Under the pieces are notes generated by a model that was given only the letters and a program-made list of their open reading frames with translations, did no database searches and had not been told where the DNA came from. A stretch of 64,000 nt of DNA from contig WQZF01000004.1 in NCBI GenBank assembly GCA_009780885.1, forward strand, positions 1 to 64,000, written 5' to 3'. Source of the stretch: Betaproteobacteria bacterium (GTDB taxonomy: Bacteria; Pseudomonadota; Gammaproteobacteria; Burkholderiales; Rhodocyclaceae). Position numbers and translations under genes: made by a program. Each line of letters begins with the position of its first letter. Positions within the stretch are counted from its first letter, which is position 1. Below are positions 25,828 through 35,593 of this stretch, one piece after another.

Positions 25828-27060
25828 TTATCTTTCCGCAGACTCGCTCAGGCCAAAAGCCTTGTGCAGGACGCGCACCGCGAGTTCCAGGTATTTCTCG
25901 TCGATGATGACGGAAATCTTGATTTCGGAAGTGGAAATCATCTGGATGTTGATTCCCTCTTCGGCCAGCGCGCGGAACATGCGGCTGGCGACGCCGGGGT
26001 GCGAGCGCATTCCGACGCCGACGGCGGAAACCTTGCAGATCTTGTTGTCGCTCAGCACTTCACGGGCATTGATCTGCCCCTTGACGGTATCGAGAATCCT
26101 GAGCGTTTTCGGCAATTCGACGCGGGCGACGGTGAAGGAAAAATCGGTCGTGCCATCGTGGCTGATGTTCTGGATGATGATATCGACATCAATGTTGGCT
26201 TCGGCCACGGCTTCCAGGATCTGGCAGGCGATTCCGGGGCGGTCAGGAACGCCGAGAATGGTCACTTTCGCTTCGTCCCGGTTGAAAGCGATGCCGGAGA
26301 TGATCGGTTGTTCCATGGGATTTTTTTCCTCAACGGTGATGAGCGTGCCTTCGCCTTCATCCTGAAAGCTGGAGAGGACGCGCAGTTTGACTTTGTATTT
26401 TCCGGCGAATTCGACCGAGCGGATTTGCAGCACCTTGGAGCCGAGGCTGGCCATTTCCAGCATTTCCTCGAAGGTGATCGAATTGAGTTTTCTCGCCTCC
26501 GGCTCGACGCGCGGGTCGGTGGTATAGACGCCGTCGACATCGGTGTAGATCTGGCATTCGTCGGCTTTCAGCGCCGCCGCCAGCGCCACGGCGGAGGTGT
26601 CGGAACCGCCCCGGCCGAGCGTGGTGATGTTGCCTGCCTCATCCGCGCCCTGGAAACCGGCGACGACGACGACATAACCGGCCTGAAGATCGCGGCGCAG
26701 GCGCTCATCGTCGATGGAGAGAATCCGCGCCTTCGTAAAGGTGCTGTCGGTCAGCACGCGCACCTGCGGGCCGGTGTAGCTTTTCGCCTTGAGACCTTCT
26801 TCCTGGAGGGCCATCGACAGGAGACCGATCGTCACCTGCTCGCCGGTGGAGGCAACCACGTCGAGTTCGCGCGGATCGGGCTGCGGCGAAATTTCCTTTG
26901 CCAGCGCGATGAGGCGGTTGGTTTCGCCGGACATTGCCGAGGGAACCACGACGATGTCGTGTCCCTGCGCCTTCCAGCGCGCGACACGCTTGGCGACATT
27001 CCTGATGCGGTCGGTGGAACCGACCGAGGTGCCGCCGTATTTCTGGACGATCAATGCCAT
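25828..27060 (-). CDS. lysC: Aspartate kinase
   Basis: Phosphorylates aspartate, the first step to lysine, threonine and methionine. The 410-residue protein starts MALIVQKYGGTSVGSTDRIR, has GRGGSDTSAVALAAAL and YTDVDGVYTTDPR in the kinase domain, and two ACT domains from about residue 265 (ILGVPDRPGIACQILEA and VGVGMRSHPGVASRMF). This is the single-function, ACT-regulated form, so lysine/threonine feedback is expected. The start at 27060 is the conserved MALIVQKYGG; a 20-codon extension is not supported. A strong terminator follows the gene. Confidence 0.95.
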   Translation of the reverse strand: MALIVQKYGGTSVGSTDRIRNVAKRVARWKAQGHDIVVVPSAMSGETNRLIALAKEISPQPDPRELDVVASTGEQVTIGLLSMALQEEGLKAKSYTGPQVRVLTDSTFTKARILSIDDERLRRDLQAGYVVVVAGFQGADEAGNITTLGRGGSDTSAVALAAALKADECQIYTDVDGVYTTDPRVEPEARKLNSITFEEMLEMASLGSKVLQIRSVEFAGKYKVKLRVLSSFQDEGEGTLITVEEKNPMEQPIISGIAFNRDEAKVTILGVPDRPGIACQILEAVAEANIDVDIIIQNISHDGTTDFSFTVARVELPKTLRILDTVKGQINAREVLSDNKICKVSAVGVGMRSHPGVASRMFRALAEEGINIQMISTSEIKISVIIDEKYLELAVRVLHKAFGLSESAER

Positions 27061-27261
27061 AAAGGAACCTGAAACGGATAAGGACGGGAAGGGCGTAAAA
27101 ACGGGAACGGGGCGGATCAAGCTGGCCCGGCGGGCCCGAAAAAAAAACGTGCAATCCTAGCATGTACGGCTTGTTTCGTGGGAAAAAAATGTCATCAGGA
27201 CAAGATCGTATCCAGAATGCAACAATGAGCACACTCCCTAGCTAAATTGATTAAATGCCAG

Positions 27262-27316
27262 TTGCAACCCTATCCGAATAGTTTATATACTGTGATGCCT
27301 ATAACTTAAGTTATAG
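27262..27316 (+). promoter_or_regulatory. Promoter with palindromic operator for the XRE regulator
   Basis: TTGCAA (27262-27267) and TATACT (27286-27291), 18 bases apart, form a good sigma-70 promoter. A perfect 18-bp palindrome, CTATAACTTAAGTTATAG (27299-27316), lies over the expected transcription start. Its position suggests an operator, plausibly for autoregulation by the downstream XRE protein. A leader of about 85 bases follows. Confidence 0.6.
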
Positions 27317-27402
27317 AACCTCAGCTAGTCTCGGATGGCATGAAAACGGCGGGGTAACCCGTTTGATTCCTGCTTGTGTTCCAAAAAGAAAGGGTTGTCA
27401 TT

Positions 27403-27705
27403 ATGAATAATGCTGTGAAACCTCCGGAAAAAATCGATCCACGCGACATTCGTCGCAAACTCGGTCTGAACCAACAGGAATTCTGGTCAAAGATCGGCGT
27501 AACCCAGAGTGGCGGATCACGTTATGAGAGCGGGCGCAAGATTCCGAAACCCGTGTGGCAATTGCTTCGCCTGGTACATGTCGAAGGAATCGATATCCAG
27601 AAATTGAAGCGCGAAGACTGGGAAGTCGTCGAATATCTGAAAGCCGAAGAGCCGGAGCTTTTCAAGAAATACAAGCGTTCTGCCAAGGGCAAGAAGCCCG
27701 CCTGA
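27403..27705 (+). CDS. XRE-type helix-turn-helix transcriptional regulator
   Basis: A 100-residue DNA-binding protein. The HTH spans about residues 14-60, with RRKLGLNQQEFWSKIGVTQ and SRYESGRKIPKPVWQLLRL; the recognition helix is GVTQSGGSRYES. The C-terminus is Lys-rich. The ATG at 27403 has AAAGG 8 bases upstream, better than the GTG nine codons earlier. It has its own promoter with a palindrome at the start site. The regulated genes are unknown. Confidence 0.85.
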   Translation: MNNAVKPPEKIDPRDIRRKLGLNQQEFWSKIGVTQSGGSRYESGRKIPKPVWQLLRLVHVEGIDIQKLKREDWEVVEYLKAEEPELFKKYKRSAKGKKPA

Positions 27706-27725
27706 AACGAAATCGCCTGCGGGAT

Positions 27726-28589
27726 TCAGGGATTGACGACAACGTCAAATCCAATATCCCTCAGGCGTTGCGCGAAGTTTTCGAGTGTTTCGGCAGGCAG
27801 GGCGGACAATCGTCCGGCCTTATCCTGAAATGAGGGGCGTGCAAGACCGTAAAGGTGCACGCCCCTGATCTTTTGTGCTTCGGAAAGCTTGTCGCGGACT
27901 CCGGCCAGGAAATCCACGTAGGCGTTTTCTTCCTCGATGTCCGGGGCCTTGCCATCCACGGCGAACCAGCAACTTTGAATCCAGGTCGGCGCGAGCGCGC
28001 AGCAGGTGCGCAATTTTCTTTCCACCGTTTCCGGCGACCCGCGCACGCAGTTGACGGCGCTCATTCCTGCCCTCGTCGCGCGATCTAGTTTGAACCAGAC
28101 TTCCCCGCCCGCCGCCGCGAGGCGGGAGATGCCGTCGCACACTGTCGCGCGGTGCAGGAAGCTGCCGTTGGTGATGAGACGCAACGGGACGCGCGGCAGC
28201 AATCCGGATTCTTCCATCACACGCCTCGCGGCGGCGACTGCGCCGGGAAATTCGGCGGCGCTGGTCGGCTCTCCGTTGCCGGAAAAGGCGACATCTTTCA
28301 GTACCTGCGCCTCTGCGGGCGATTCCCGCCGCAGAAAATCGCCGGCCTGCATCGCAGCGAGGCTGGCCCGCAATTCTTCCTCCAGCCGTGCCAGATCGAC
28401 CGGCGGCGGTCCGCCGCGCCGCAGGCCGGGCACCTGGCAATAAATGCAGGCCCAGTTGCAGGCGTTATTCGGGTTGAGATTGATCCCCAGCGAGACGCCT
28501 CCCGAACGCCGGGAAAGCACCGTATAGACATAAGTTGCCTGCGAATCGGAAAGCGGGCTCTTGCGGCTGTGGTCGTGGATGCTCAGCAT
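27726..28589 (-). CDS. Radical SAM protein of unknown specificity
   Basis: A 287-residue radical SAM enzyme. The cluster motif is CNWACIYC (CX3CX2C) after LGINLNPNNA; downstream FSGNGEPTSAAEF and LRLITNGSFL match the SAM-binding GGEP-like and strand motifs. It is divergent from queD with 100 bases between. The normal cluster motif separates it from QueE, which uses CX14CX2C, so it is not an obvious queuosine enzyme. It resembles uncharacterised radical SAM proteins annotated near wyosine or MoaA families. Confidence 0.8.
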   Translation of the reverse strand: MLSIHDHSRKSPLSDSQATYVYTVLSRRSGGVSLGINLNPNNACNWACIYCQVPGLRRGGPPPVDLARLEEELRASLAAMQAGDFLRRESPAEAQVLKDVAFSGNGEPTSAAEFPGAVAAARRVMEESGLLPRVPLRLITNGSFLHRATVCDGISRLAAAGGEVWFKLDRATRAGMSAVNCVRGSPETVERKLRTCCALAPTWIQSCWFAVDGKAPDIEEENAYVDFLAGVRDKLSEAQKIRGVHLYGLARPSFQDKAGRLSALPAETLENFAQRLRDIGFDVVVNP

Positions 28590-28653
28590 GATGATCGGGC
28601 GAGGAAGGCGTATCGGGCGGGTTTTCGGGAAAAGGACTCCATACCCGCAATGA

Positions 28654-28659
28654 TATAAT
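28654..28659 (+). promoter_or_regulatory. Extended -10 promoter element upstream of queD
   Basis: A consensus TATAAT preceded by TGA (TGATATAAT) gives an extended -10. No good -35 is visible, as is usual for extended -10 promoters. The start codon lies about 30 bases downstream, leaving a short leader without a clear Shine-Dalgarno sequence. Confidence 0.55.
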
Positions 28660-28689
28660 CGCAGGCCCTTTTTTTACACGATCCCGTCT

Positions 28690-29136
28690 GTGCATATCAC
28701 TCGTCGCCTCGAATTCGATGCGGGGCACCGCATCCCCGACCACGGCAGCCAATGCCGTCATCTGCACGGGCACCGTTATGCAATCGAAATCACCCTGTCC
28801 GGCGAAATCATCCACCGCTCCGGCGATGCCGCCAATGGCATGGTCATGGATTTTTCCGAAGTGAAGAAGCTGGCCAAAGAACACCTGGTCGACGCCTGGG
28901 ATCACGCCTTTCTGGTTCATGCGGACGATACCCCGGTGCTCGGCTTCCTGAACACCCTGCCCGGACACAAGACCGTCGTCCTCGATTGCGTCCCGACCGC
29001 AGAAAACCTGGCCCGCACAGCCTTTCGCATTCTCGACGCGATCTACCGGGACACCTACGGCAATCACCTGCGCCTTGAGCGCGTCCGCCTTTACGAGACC
29101 CCAAACTGCTGGGCGGACGCGCTGCGGGAAGATTGA
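28690..29136 (+). CDS. queD: 6-carboxytetrahydropterin synthase, QueD family
   Basis: Converts dihydroneopterin triphosphate to 6-carboxytetrahydropterin in queuosine biosynthesis. The 148-residue protein has the zinc histidines in FDAGHRIPDH and CRHLHGHRY, then MVMDFSEVKKL, WDHAFL and the C-terminal RLYETPNCWAD. The catalytic cysteine is the one in QCRHLHGH. Translation begins at a GTG (28690). The start has no obvious ribosome-binding site. Confidence 0.92.
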   Translation: MHITRRLEFDAGHRIPDHGSQCRHLHGHRYAIEITLSGEIIHRSGDAANGMVMDFSEVKKLAKEHLVDAWDHAFLVHADDTPVLGFLNTLPGHKTVVLDCVPTAENLARTAFRILDAIYRDTYGNHLRLERVRLYETPNCWADALRED

Positions 29137-29158
29137 GCGTTGCCTGTATCGCCAGCGT

Positions 29159-29248
29159 GTAGGATGGGTAGAGCGCAGCGAAACCCATCATTGCCATAAA
29201 TCATTTTTTGTTTGCGATGGGTTTCGCTTTCGCTCTACCCATCCTACG
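29159..29248. repeat. Inverted pair of GGATGGGTAGAGCG-type REPs
   Basis: Two inverted copies, 29159-29192 and 29215-29248, of the repeat GTAGGATGGGTAGAGCG...CGAAACCCATCATT. They are of the same family as the copies flanking the RAYT gene at 32635-33195. They lie just past queD. Confidence 0.85.
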
Positions 29249-29261
29249 TGGCTTTTGGAAA

Positions 29262-29339
29262 ATTTTCTAAATTACTTAAATAATAGTCCGCTACAGTAGT
29301 GGCGTTACATCATAAATTCTTTAGCCAAATTTAGAAAAT
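29262..29339 (+). mobile_element. AT-rich palindromic repeat, copy E
   Basis: A 78-bp copy with ATTTTCTAAATTACTTAAA at the left and CCAAATTTAGAAAAT at the right; core CTACAGTAG left of centre. It lies between converging queD and rlmJ, directly after a REP pair. Confidence 0.9.
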
Positions 29340-29365
29340 CCAGCGCTTTACGCCGCTCCCGTCTC

Positions 29366-30232
29366 CTACGAATTTTCTTCCAGCGTGAAAGAGGCGCCTG
29401 CGTCCTGGGCCAGGGTTTTGCATAGCCAGGGGAGCGCTTCGCGCAGGGTTGCGGCAAGGGTCCAGGGGGGATTGAGGATGAACATGTCGCTGCCTATCAT
29501 CCCCTCGCCCGGGGCGCGGACATTCAAGGCGACGTGGAGCCATTTTCCGGCGATGCGCTTGAGGCGATCGGGGAGTTGCTGCGCGTCGCGGCGGGGAAGC
29601 CGGGGAATCCACACAGCATAAACACCGTCAGCGAAGCGCCGCAGCGCGTCTTCGATGGCGGCGAGAACCTTGGGGTAGTCGTCGCGCAGTTCGTAGGAAG
29701 GGTCGATCAGCGCGAGTCCCCGGCGCGAGGGCGGCGGCAGGGAGGCTTTGAGGCCGGCAAAGCCGTCGCCGCGAGTGACGATGACCTGGGGATGGGCTTC
29801 GCGGAAGTTTTCTCCGAGCAGACCCACATCGGTGCTGTGCAACTCGAAGAGGCGCAGGCGGTCCTCTCCGCGCAGCAGGCGGTAGGCGATCCACGGCGAA
29901 CCGGGATAGGCGCGGGGCGGGGCGTCCGGAGCGTCCGATGGCCGCGCGGGGTTGAGTTCGCGCACGCATTCGAGATAGGGCGCGAAGGCTTCGGCCACTG
30001 CCGCCGGCGCGTCCGCGATGTTCGCCATTACGCGGGCGATGCCGCCCTCGTATTCGGAAAGCTTGGTCGCGTGTCCGGCGTCGAGCGCGTAGAGTCCCGC
30101 GCCGGCGTGGGTGTCGATCACGGTGAAGGGCTTTTCCTTCTTTTTCAGGTGTTCGATCAACTGGCACAGGATGAAGTGCTTGAGTACATCGGCATGATTG
30201 CCGGCGTGGAAGGCGTGGCGGTAACTGAGCAT
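29366..30232 (-). CDS. rlmJ: 23S rRNA (adenine2030-N6)-methyltransferase
   Basis: Methylates A2030 of 23S rRNA. The 288-residue protein begins with the family N-terminus MLSYRHAFHAGNHADVLKH, has the SAM region VIDTHAGAGLYAL, TRGDGFAGL and the catalytic LIDPSYE (a DPPY-type motif in which the second Pro is Ser and the Tyr is kept). Length matches YhiR/RlmJ. It lies downstream of the alpha/beta hydrolase gene with 37 bases between and ends beside an AT-rich repeat. Confidence 0.93.
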   Translation of the reverse strand: MLSYRHAFHAGNHADVLKHFILCQLIEHLKKKEKPFTVIDTHAGAGLYALDAGHATKLSEYEGGIARVMANIADAPAAVAEAFAPYLECVRELNPARPSDAPDAPPRAYPGSPWIAYRLLRGEDRLRLFELHSTDVGLLGENFREAHPQVIVTRGDGFAGLKASLPPPSRRGLALIDPSYELRDDYPKVLAAIEDALRRFADGVYAVWIPRLPRRDAQQLPDRLKRIAGKWLHVALNVRAPGEGMIGSDMFILNPPWTLAATLREALPWLCKTLAQDAGASFTLEENS

Positions 30233-30269
30233 GGCGGTGGTGTCGGGGAAAGGGGCAGGAGAGCGGGGT

Positions 30270-31163
30270 TCAGGGAAAAAAGTTTTCCACCAGCCGCGCG
30301 ACTTCTTCGGGTTGGTCGTGATGGAGCATGTGGCCGGAATTTTCGATCCAGGCTTCTTCCACCTGGGCGTAGCAGGCGCGGCGCGCTTCCCAGTCGCCGG
30401 GGCGTCCGGCGAAATCCTTGACGATCCACGATTCGCGTCCCGTCACCCAGAGCACCGGCGTGGCGATTTCGCGCCAGATTGCCATCGAATCTTCGAGATG
30501 ATGAAGATTCCAGCTCGGCGCCCGGTGCCAGGGGTCGCCGGCCCAGACGAATCCTGCTTCGGCATCGGATTTCGGGATGACCAGGTGCCCTGCCAGGAAG
30601 GCGGCGCGTTCCGGGCCCAGGAAAGGGTCGTCGCGCATCAGGCGCTCGATGAATGCCTCCCGGGAAGGGTAGCGGTACATCGCCGGACAGGTCGAGCATG
30701 TATCGAGCCACTCGCGGAAACGCTGCGGGGCCATGTCGGGCGTTGCCGGAGGGATGCCGACGCCTTCGAGCGAAACCAGTCTTTCGACTCTGTGCGGACG
30801 CAGCCCGGCGTAGAGACAGGCGATGATGCCGCCCATGCTGTGGCCGACGATGCGCGCCTTTTCGTTCGGGCTGTAATGGTCGAGCAGGATTTCCAGATCG
30901 GCGAGGTGATCGGGAAAGGAATAGGGCTTGCCGAGCCATTCGGAAGGCCCGAATCCGCGCCAGTCCGGCGCGATCAGGTTCCACGGGCGGTAGGCGAGCA
31001 ATTCGTCGGCGACGAACTGGAAGGAGGCGGAAACATCCATCCAGCCGTGCAGAAGAAAGAGGGTCGGCGCGGAAGGATCGCCCCAGCGGCGCACATGGAG
31101 CTTGACGCCGTAGGCGTCGAGGGTTTCGGAAACGGAAAGATTCATGGAAGCGGGTTCGGTCAC
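30270..31163 (-). CDS. Alpha/beta hydrolase
   Basis: A 297-residue alpha/beta-fold hydrolase. The oxyanion strand FLLHGWMDVSASF, nucleophile elbow VGHSMGGIIA, and the C-terminal histidine in IENSGHMLHHDQPEEVARLV are all visible. The family covers esterases, lipases and haloalkane-type enzymes; nothing in the sequence fixes the substrate. Two in-frame starts exist near the 5' end (ATG at 31163 and six codons later). Confidence 0.82.
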   Translation of the reverse strand: MTEPASMNLSVSETLDAYGVKLHVRRWGDPSAPTLFLLHGWMDVSASFQFVADELLAYRPWNLIAPDWRGFGPSEWLGKPYSFPDHLADLEILLDHYSPNEKARIVGHSMGGIIACLYAGLRPHRVERLVSLEGVGIPPATPDMAPQRFREWLDTCSTCPAMYRYPSREAFIERLMRDDPFLGPERAAFLAGHLVIPKSDAEAGFVWAGDPWHRAPSWNLHHLEDSMAIWREIATPVLWVTGRESWIVKDFAGRPGDWEARRACYAQVEEAWIENSGHMLHHDQPEEVARLVENFFP

Positions 31164-31204
31164 GGGGATTGCGCGGCAGCCGCGTCGCGGCCAGGATTCG
31201 GCAT

Positions 31205-31663
31205 TCAGGCCGCGTTGCGGGTCCTGTCGCGGAGCAATTGCTGTTTTTCGCGTTGCCAGTCGCGTTCCTTCTCGCTCTCGCGTTTGTCATGCTGCTTCTT
31301 GCCCCTGGCCAGGCCGATTTCGGCCTTGATGCGGCCACGGGTGTAATGCAGGTCGAGGGGAATCAGCGCGTAGCCGGCGCGTTCGACCTTGCCGATCAAT
31401 TTGCTGATTTCGTTTTCATGCAGCAGCATTTTGCGCGTGCGCGTCGGGTCCGGGGAAATATGCGTGGAAGCGGTCGGCAGCGGGGTGATGTGCATCCCGA
31501 TCATCCACAATTCGCCGCCACGGATGAGCACATAGGCTTCCTTGATCTGCGCCCGTCCGGCGCGGATCGACTTGACTTCCCAACCTTCCAGCACGAGTCC
31601 GGCTTCATATTTTTCCTCGATGAAGTAGTCGTGATGGGCCTTTTTATTGACGGCAATACTCAT
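31205..31663 (-). CDS. smpB: SsrA-binding protein SmpB
   Basis: Binds tmRNA and delivers it to stalled ribosomes. The 152-residue protein has [39 protein letters not shown] and the basic C-terminal tail [19 protein letters not shown] that reaches the mRNA channel. It is divergent from ratA-rnfH, a conserved arrangement. No ssrA gene is recognised nearby. Confidence 0.96.
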   Translation of the reverse strand: MSIAVNKKAHHDYFIEEKYEAGLVLEGWEVKSIRAGRAQIKEAYVLIRGGELWMIGMHITPLPTASTHISPDPTRTRKMLLHENEISKLIGKVERAGYALIPLDLHYTRGRIKAEIGLARGKKQHDKRESEKERDWQREKQQLLRDRTRNAA

Positions 31664-31768
31664 GGTAAAAACATCGCAGAAACGAATCCGCTAAAATCCG
31701 GCATTTTACAGGATTCATAAAAACCGCCCTTGCAAAAGCAAGCGGGAAACGGGAGTTTGAACGGATTC

Positions 31769-32203
31769 ATGAAAACAGTGGAACGCTCCGTGCTGATCGG
31801 CCATTCCGCGCAGCGGATGTTCGATCTCGTCGACCGTGTCGAGGAATACCCGCAATTCCTGCCCTGGTGCGCGCGCACCGAACTGATCGCCCGCGACGAA
31901 AAAAGGACGTCGGCCACCCTGTACATCAATTACCACGGCGTCAAGGCGCATTTCAGCACCGAAAACGAAAAGGAAATCCCGAGCTTGATGCTGATCCGCC
32001 TGCTCGACGGGCCGTTCCGCCGTCTCGAAGGACAATGGCGTTTCCGCGCGCTCGCCGAAGACGCCTGCAAGATCGAATTTTCCCTGAGCTACGAATTCTC
32101 CAGCCGCCTGCTGGAAAAAGTGATCGGCCCGGTCTTCGGCAAGATCGCCGGCAGCTTCGTCGACGCCTTCATCAAGCGGGCGCAGGAATGCTATGGCGGA
32201 TGA
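31769..32203 (+). CDS. ratA: RatA-type START/polyketide-cyclase domain protein (ubiquinone-associated)
   Basis: A 144-residue START-fold protein of the RatA/CoQ10 family. Members bind ubiquinone or, in E. coli, were reported to block 70S ribosome assembly. Features are [29 protein letters not shown] and the C-terminal [17 protein letters not shown]. The ATG at 31769 matches the family start; an upstream in-frame TTG is not needed. It overlaps rnfH by 11 bases, the usual ratA-rnfH coupling. Confidence 0.9.
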   Translation: MKTVERSVLIGHSAQRMFDLVDRVEEYPQFLPWCARTELIARDEKRTSATLYINYHGVKAHFSTENEKEIPSLMLIRLLDGPFRRLEGQWRFRALAEDACKIEFSLSYEFSSRLLEKVIGPVFGKIAGSFVDAFIKRAQECYGG

Positions 32204-32486
32204 AGCCGCCGGCGCCCCGATCGCGGTCGAAGTCGTTTTTGAGCAGACGCTCGTGCAACTCGAACTGCCGGAAAACAGCACAGTCGAGGACGCCATCCGC
32301 GCTTGTGGCCTGCTCGAAAAATATCCCGAAATCGACTTGCGCAAAAACAAACTCGGCATCTACAGCCGCCCCGCGCGTCTCGATACCAGACTGCGCCACC
32401 GCGACCGCGTCGAAATCTACCAGCCGCTGATTGCCGACCCGAAAGAGGTACGGAGTCGTCGCGCCGCTGAGGGGAAATCCGTATAG
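32193..32486 (+). CDS. rnfH: RnfH family ubiquitin-like protein
   Basis: A 97-residue beta-grasp protein of the RnfH family, often cotranscribed with ratA. It shows [40 protein letters not shown] and [20 protein letters not shown], the normal family ending. Twenty-one bases of the 3' part (32425-32445) are repeated at 32575-32595 after a REP pair. Function is unknown in spite of the Rnf name. Confidence 0.9.
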   Translation: MADEAAGAPIAVEVVFEQTLVQLELPENSTVEDAIRACGLLEKYPEIDLRKNKLGIYSRPARLDTRLRHRDRVEIYQPLIADPKEVRSRRAAEGKSV

Positions 32487-32595
32487 GTTGGCGGTGAGCG
32501 TAAGCGAACCCCAACATGCGAGGGAGATGGAAGTTTGATGACGTTGGGGTTCGCTGCGCTCACCCCAACCTATGCGCTGATTGCCGACCCGAAAG
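32425..32595. repeat. 21-bp direct repeat of the rnfH 3' end flanking a REP pair
   Basis: CGCTGATTGCCGACCCGAAAG occurs at 32425-32445 inside rnfH and again at 32575-32595. Between them lies an inverted REP pair of a second class: 32484-32517 (GGTGAGCGTAAGCGAACCCC) and 32541-32572 (GGGGTTCGCTGCGCTCACCCC, whose arms are longer than shown). Confidence 0.85.
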
Positions 32596-32605
32596 CCCGT
32601 AGTCT

Positions 32606-32639
32606 GTAGGATGGGTAGAGCGAAGCGAAACCCATCATT
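32606..32639 (+). repeat. REP copy overlapping the RAYT stop codon
   Basis: GTAGGATGGGTAGAGCGAAG then CGAAACCCATCATT. Its last bases include the stop codon of the transposase gene at 32635-33195. Confidence 0.85.
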
Positions 32640-33195
32640 CATTCCCCAATTCTCTCAATCGGCTTCTTTCACCGTATTTGGAGCCATCCTGCGAGATGTC
32701 GCCTGCCCAATCCGCAGGATAGATACCTCGTTTCACGAAATGATGAAACGACGACGGCGCCCAATCGCATACACGGCCAACCAATCCGTGTTTGACGGGA
32801 TTGATATGAATGTAATCAATATGTCGTGCAAAATCGATTTCGTCCTTGATGGTATGTTCCCAATACCGACGCTGCCAGATGCCACGCTCATTTTTGGCGA
32901 GGCGGCTCGGTGAAATCCGTTCTCTGTTGGCAAGATTCCGGGAAAACATGGATTTGATCAATCGCCAACGGGTTGGGAAATCTGCATCGCCTTCCGGCAT
33001 CGTCCAGACGGTGTGAAGGTGGTCTGGCAACACGACAATGGCTTCGATCGTGAACGGGTGCTGTTGCCGTGTTTCCCGAAACGCCAACCGCAATAACTCA
33101 AGCCGTTCCGTCAAAAGCGGGAGCTTCCTCTCCGCAAGATTGACCGTGAAGAAGAAGCTTCCGCCAAGGATAAAGTTACGCCGATAGGATGTCAT
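32635..33195 (-). CDS. rayT: REP-associated tyrosine transposase (RAYT, Y1/IS200-like)
   Basis: A 186-residue TnpA-REP protein. The HUH metal site is VVLPDHLHTVWTMPEGD and the C-terminal half has WQRRYWEHTI, with the likely catalytic tyrosine, followed by YIHINPVKHGL, the family hallmark. RAYTs cut single-stranded REP hairpins and are thought to spread them. Here REP copies sit on both sides, at 32606-32639 and at 33231-33325, and others of the same family occur at 29159, 39518 and 60367. The gene appears intact. Confidence 0.92.
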   Translation of the reverse strand: MTSYRRNFILGGSFFFTVNLAERKLPLLTERLELLRLAFRETRQQHPFTIEAIVVLPDHLHTVWTMPEGDADFPTRWRLIKSMFSRNLANRERISPSRLAKNERGIWQRRYWEHTIKDEIDFARHIDYIHINPVKHGLVGRVCDWAPSSFHHFVKRGIYPADWAGDISQDGSKYGERSRLRELGNE

Positions 33196-33230
33196 TTAAT
33201 CATCGTGTCATGTGAGGAGCTTGCAGGTAT

Positions 33231-33325
33231 GCAGGATGGGTAGAGCGAAGCGGAACACATCATTTACCACAAGCTGACTGCGATGGAGCAACGATGGGTT
33301 TCGCTTCGCTCTACCCATCCTACGG
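33231..33325. repeat. Inverted REP pair on the 5' side of the RAYT gene
   Basis: Copies at 33231-33264 (with two changes, GGAACACATC) and 33291-33325 (inverted, GATGGGTTTCGCTTCGCTCT). The pair lies between the RAYT start and the thiC stop. Confidence 0.85.
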
Positions 33326-33348
33326 TCTTTCTTACACACTCTTGCATC

Positions 33349-35459
<2,111 letters not shown>

Positions 35460-35593
35460 CTCGCCAAAAAATCATCGCCTGGGCTTTGTCGTGCGGCGCG
35501 AAGCGCCGGGGGGCAAAACAAACGGCGCTCCGAAGAGCGCCGCTGTTCAATTCCCCTCCGTGGAGGGGTGCCCGAAGGGCGGGGTGGTTGAGT

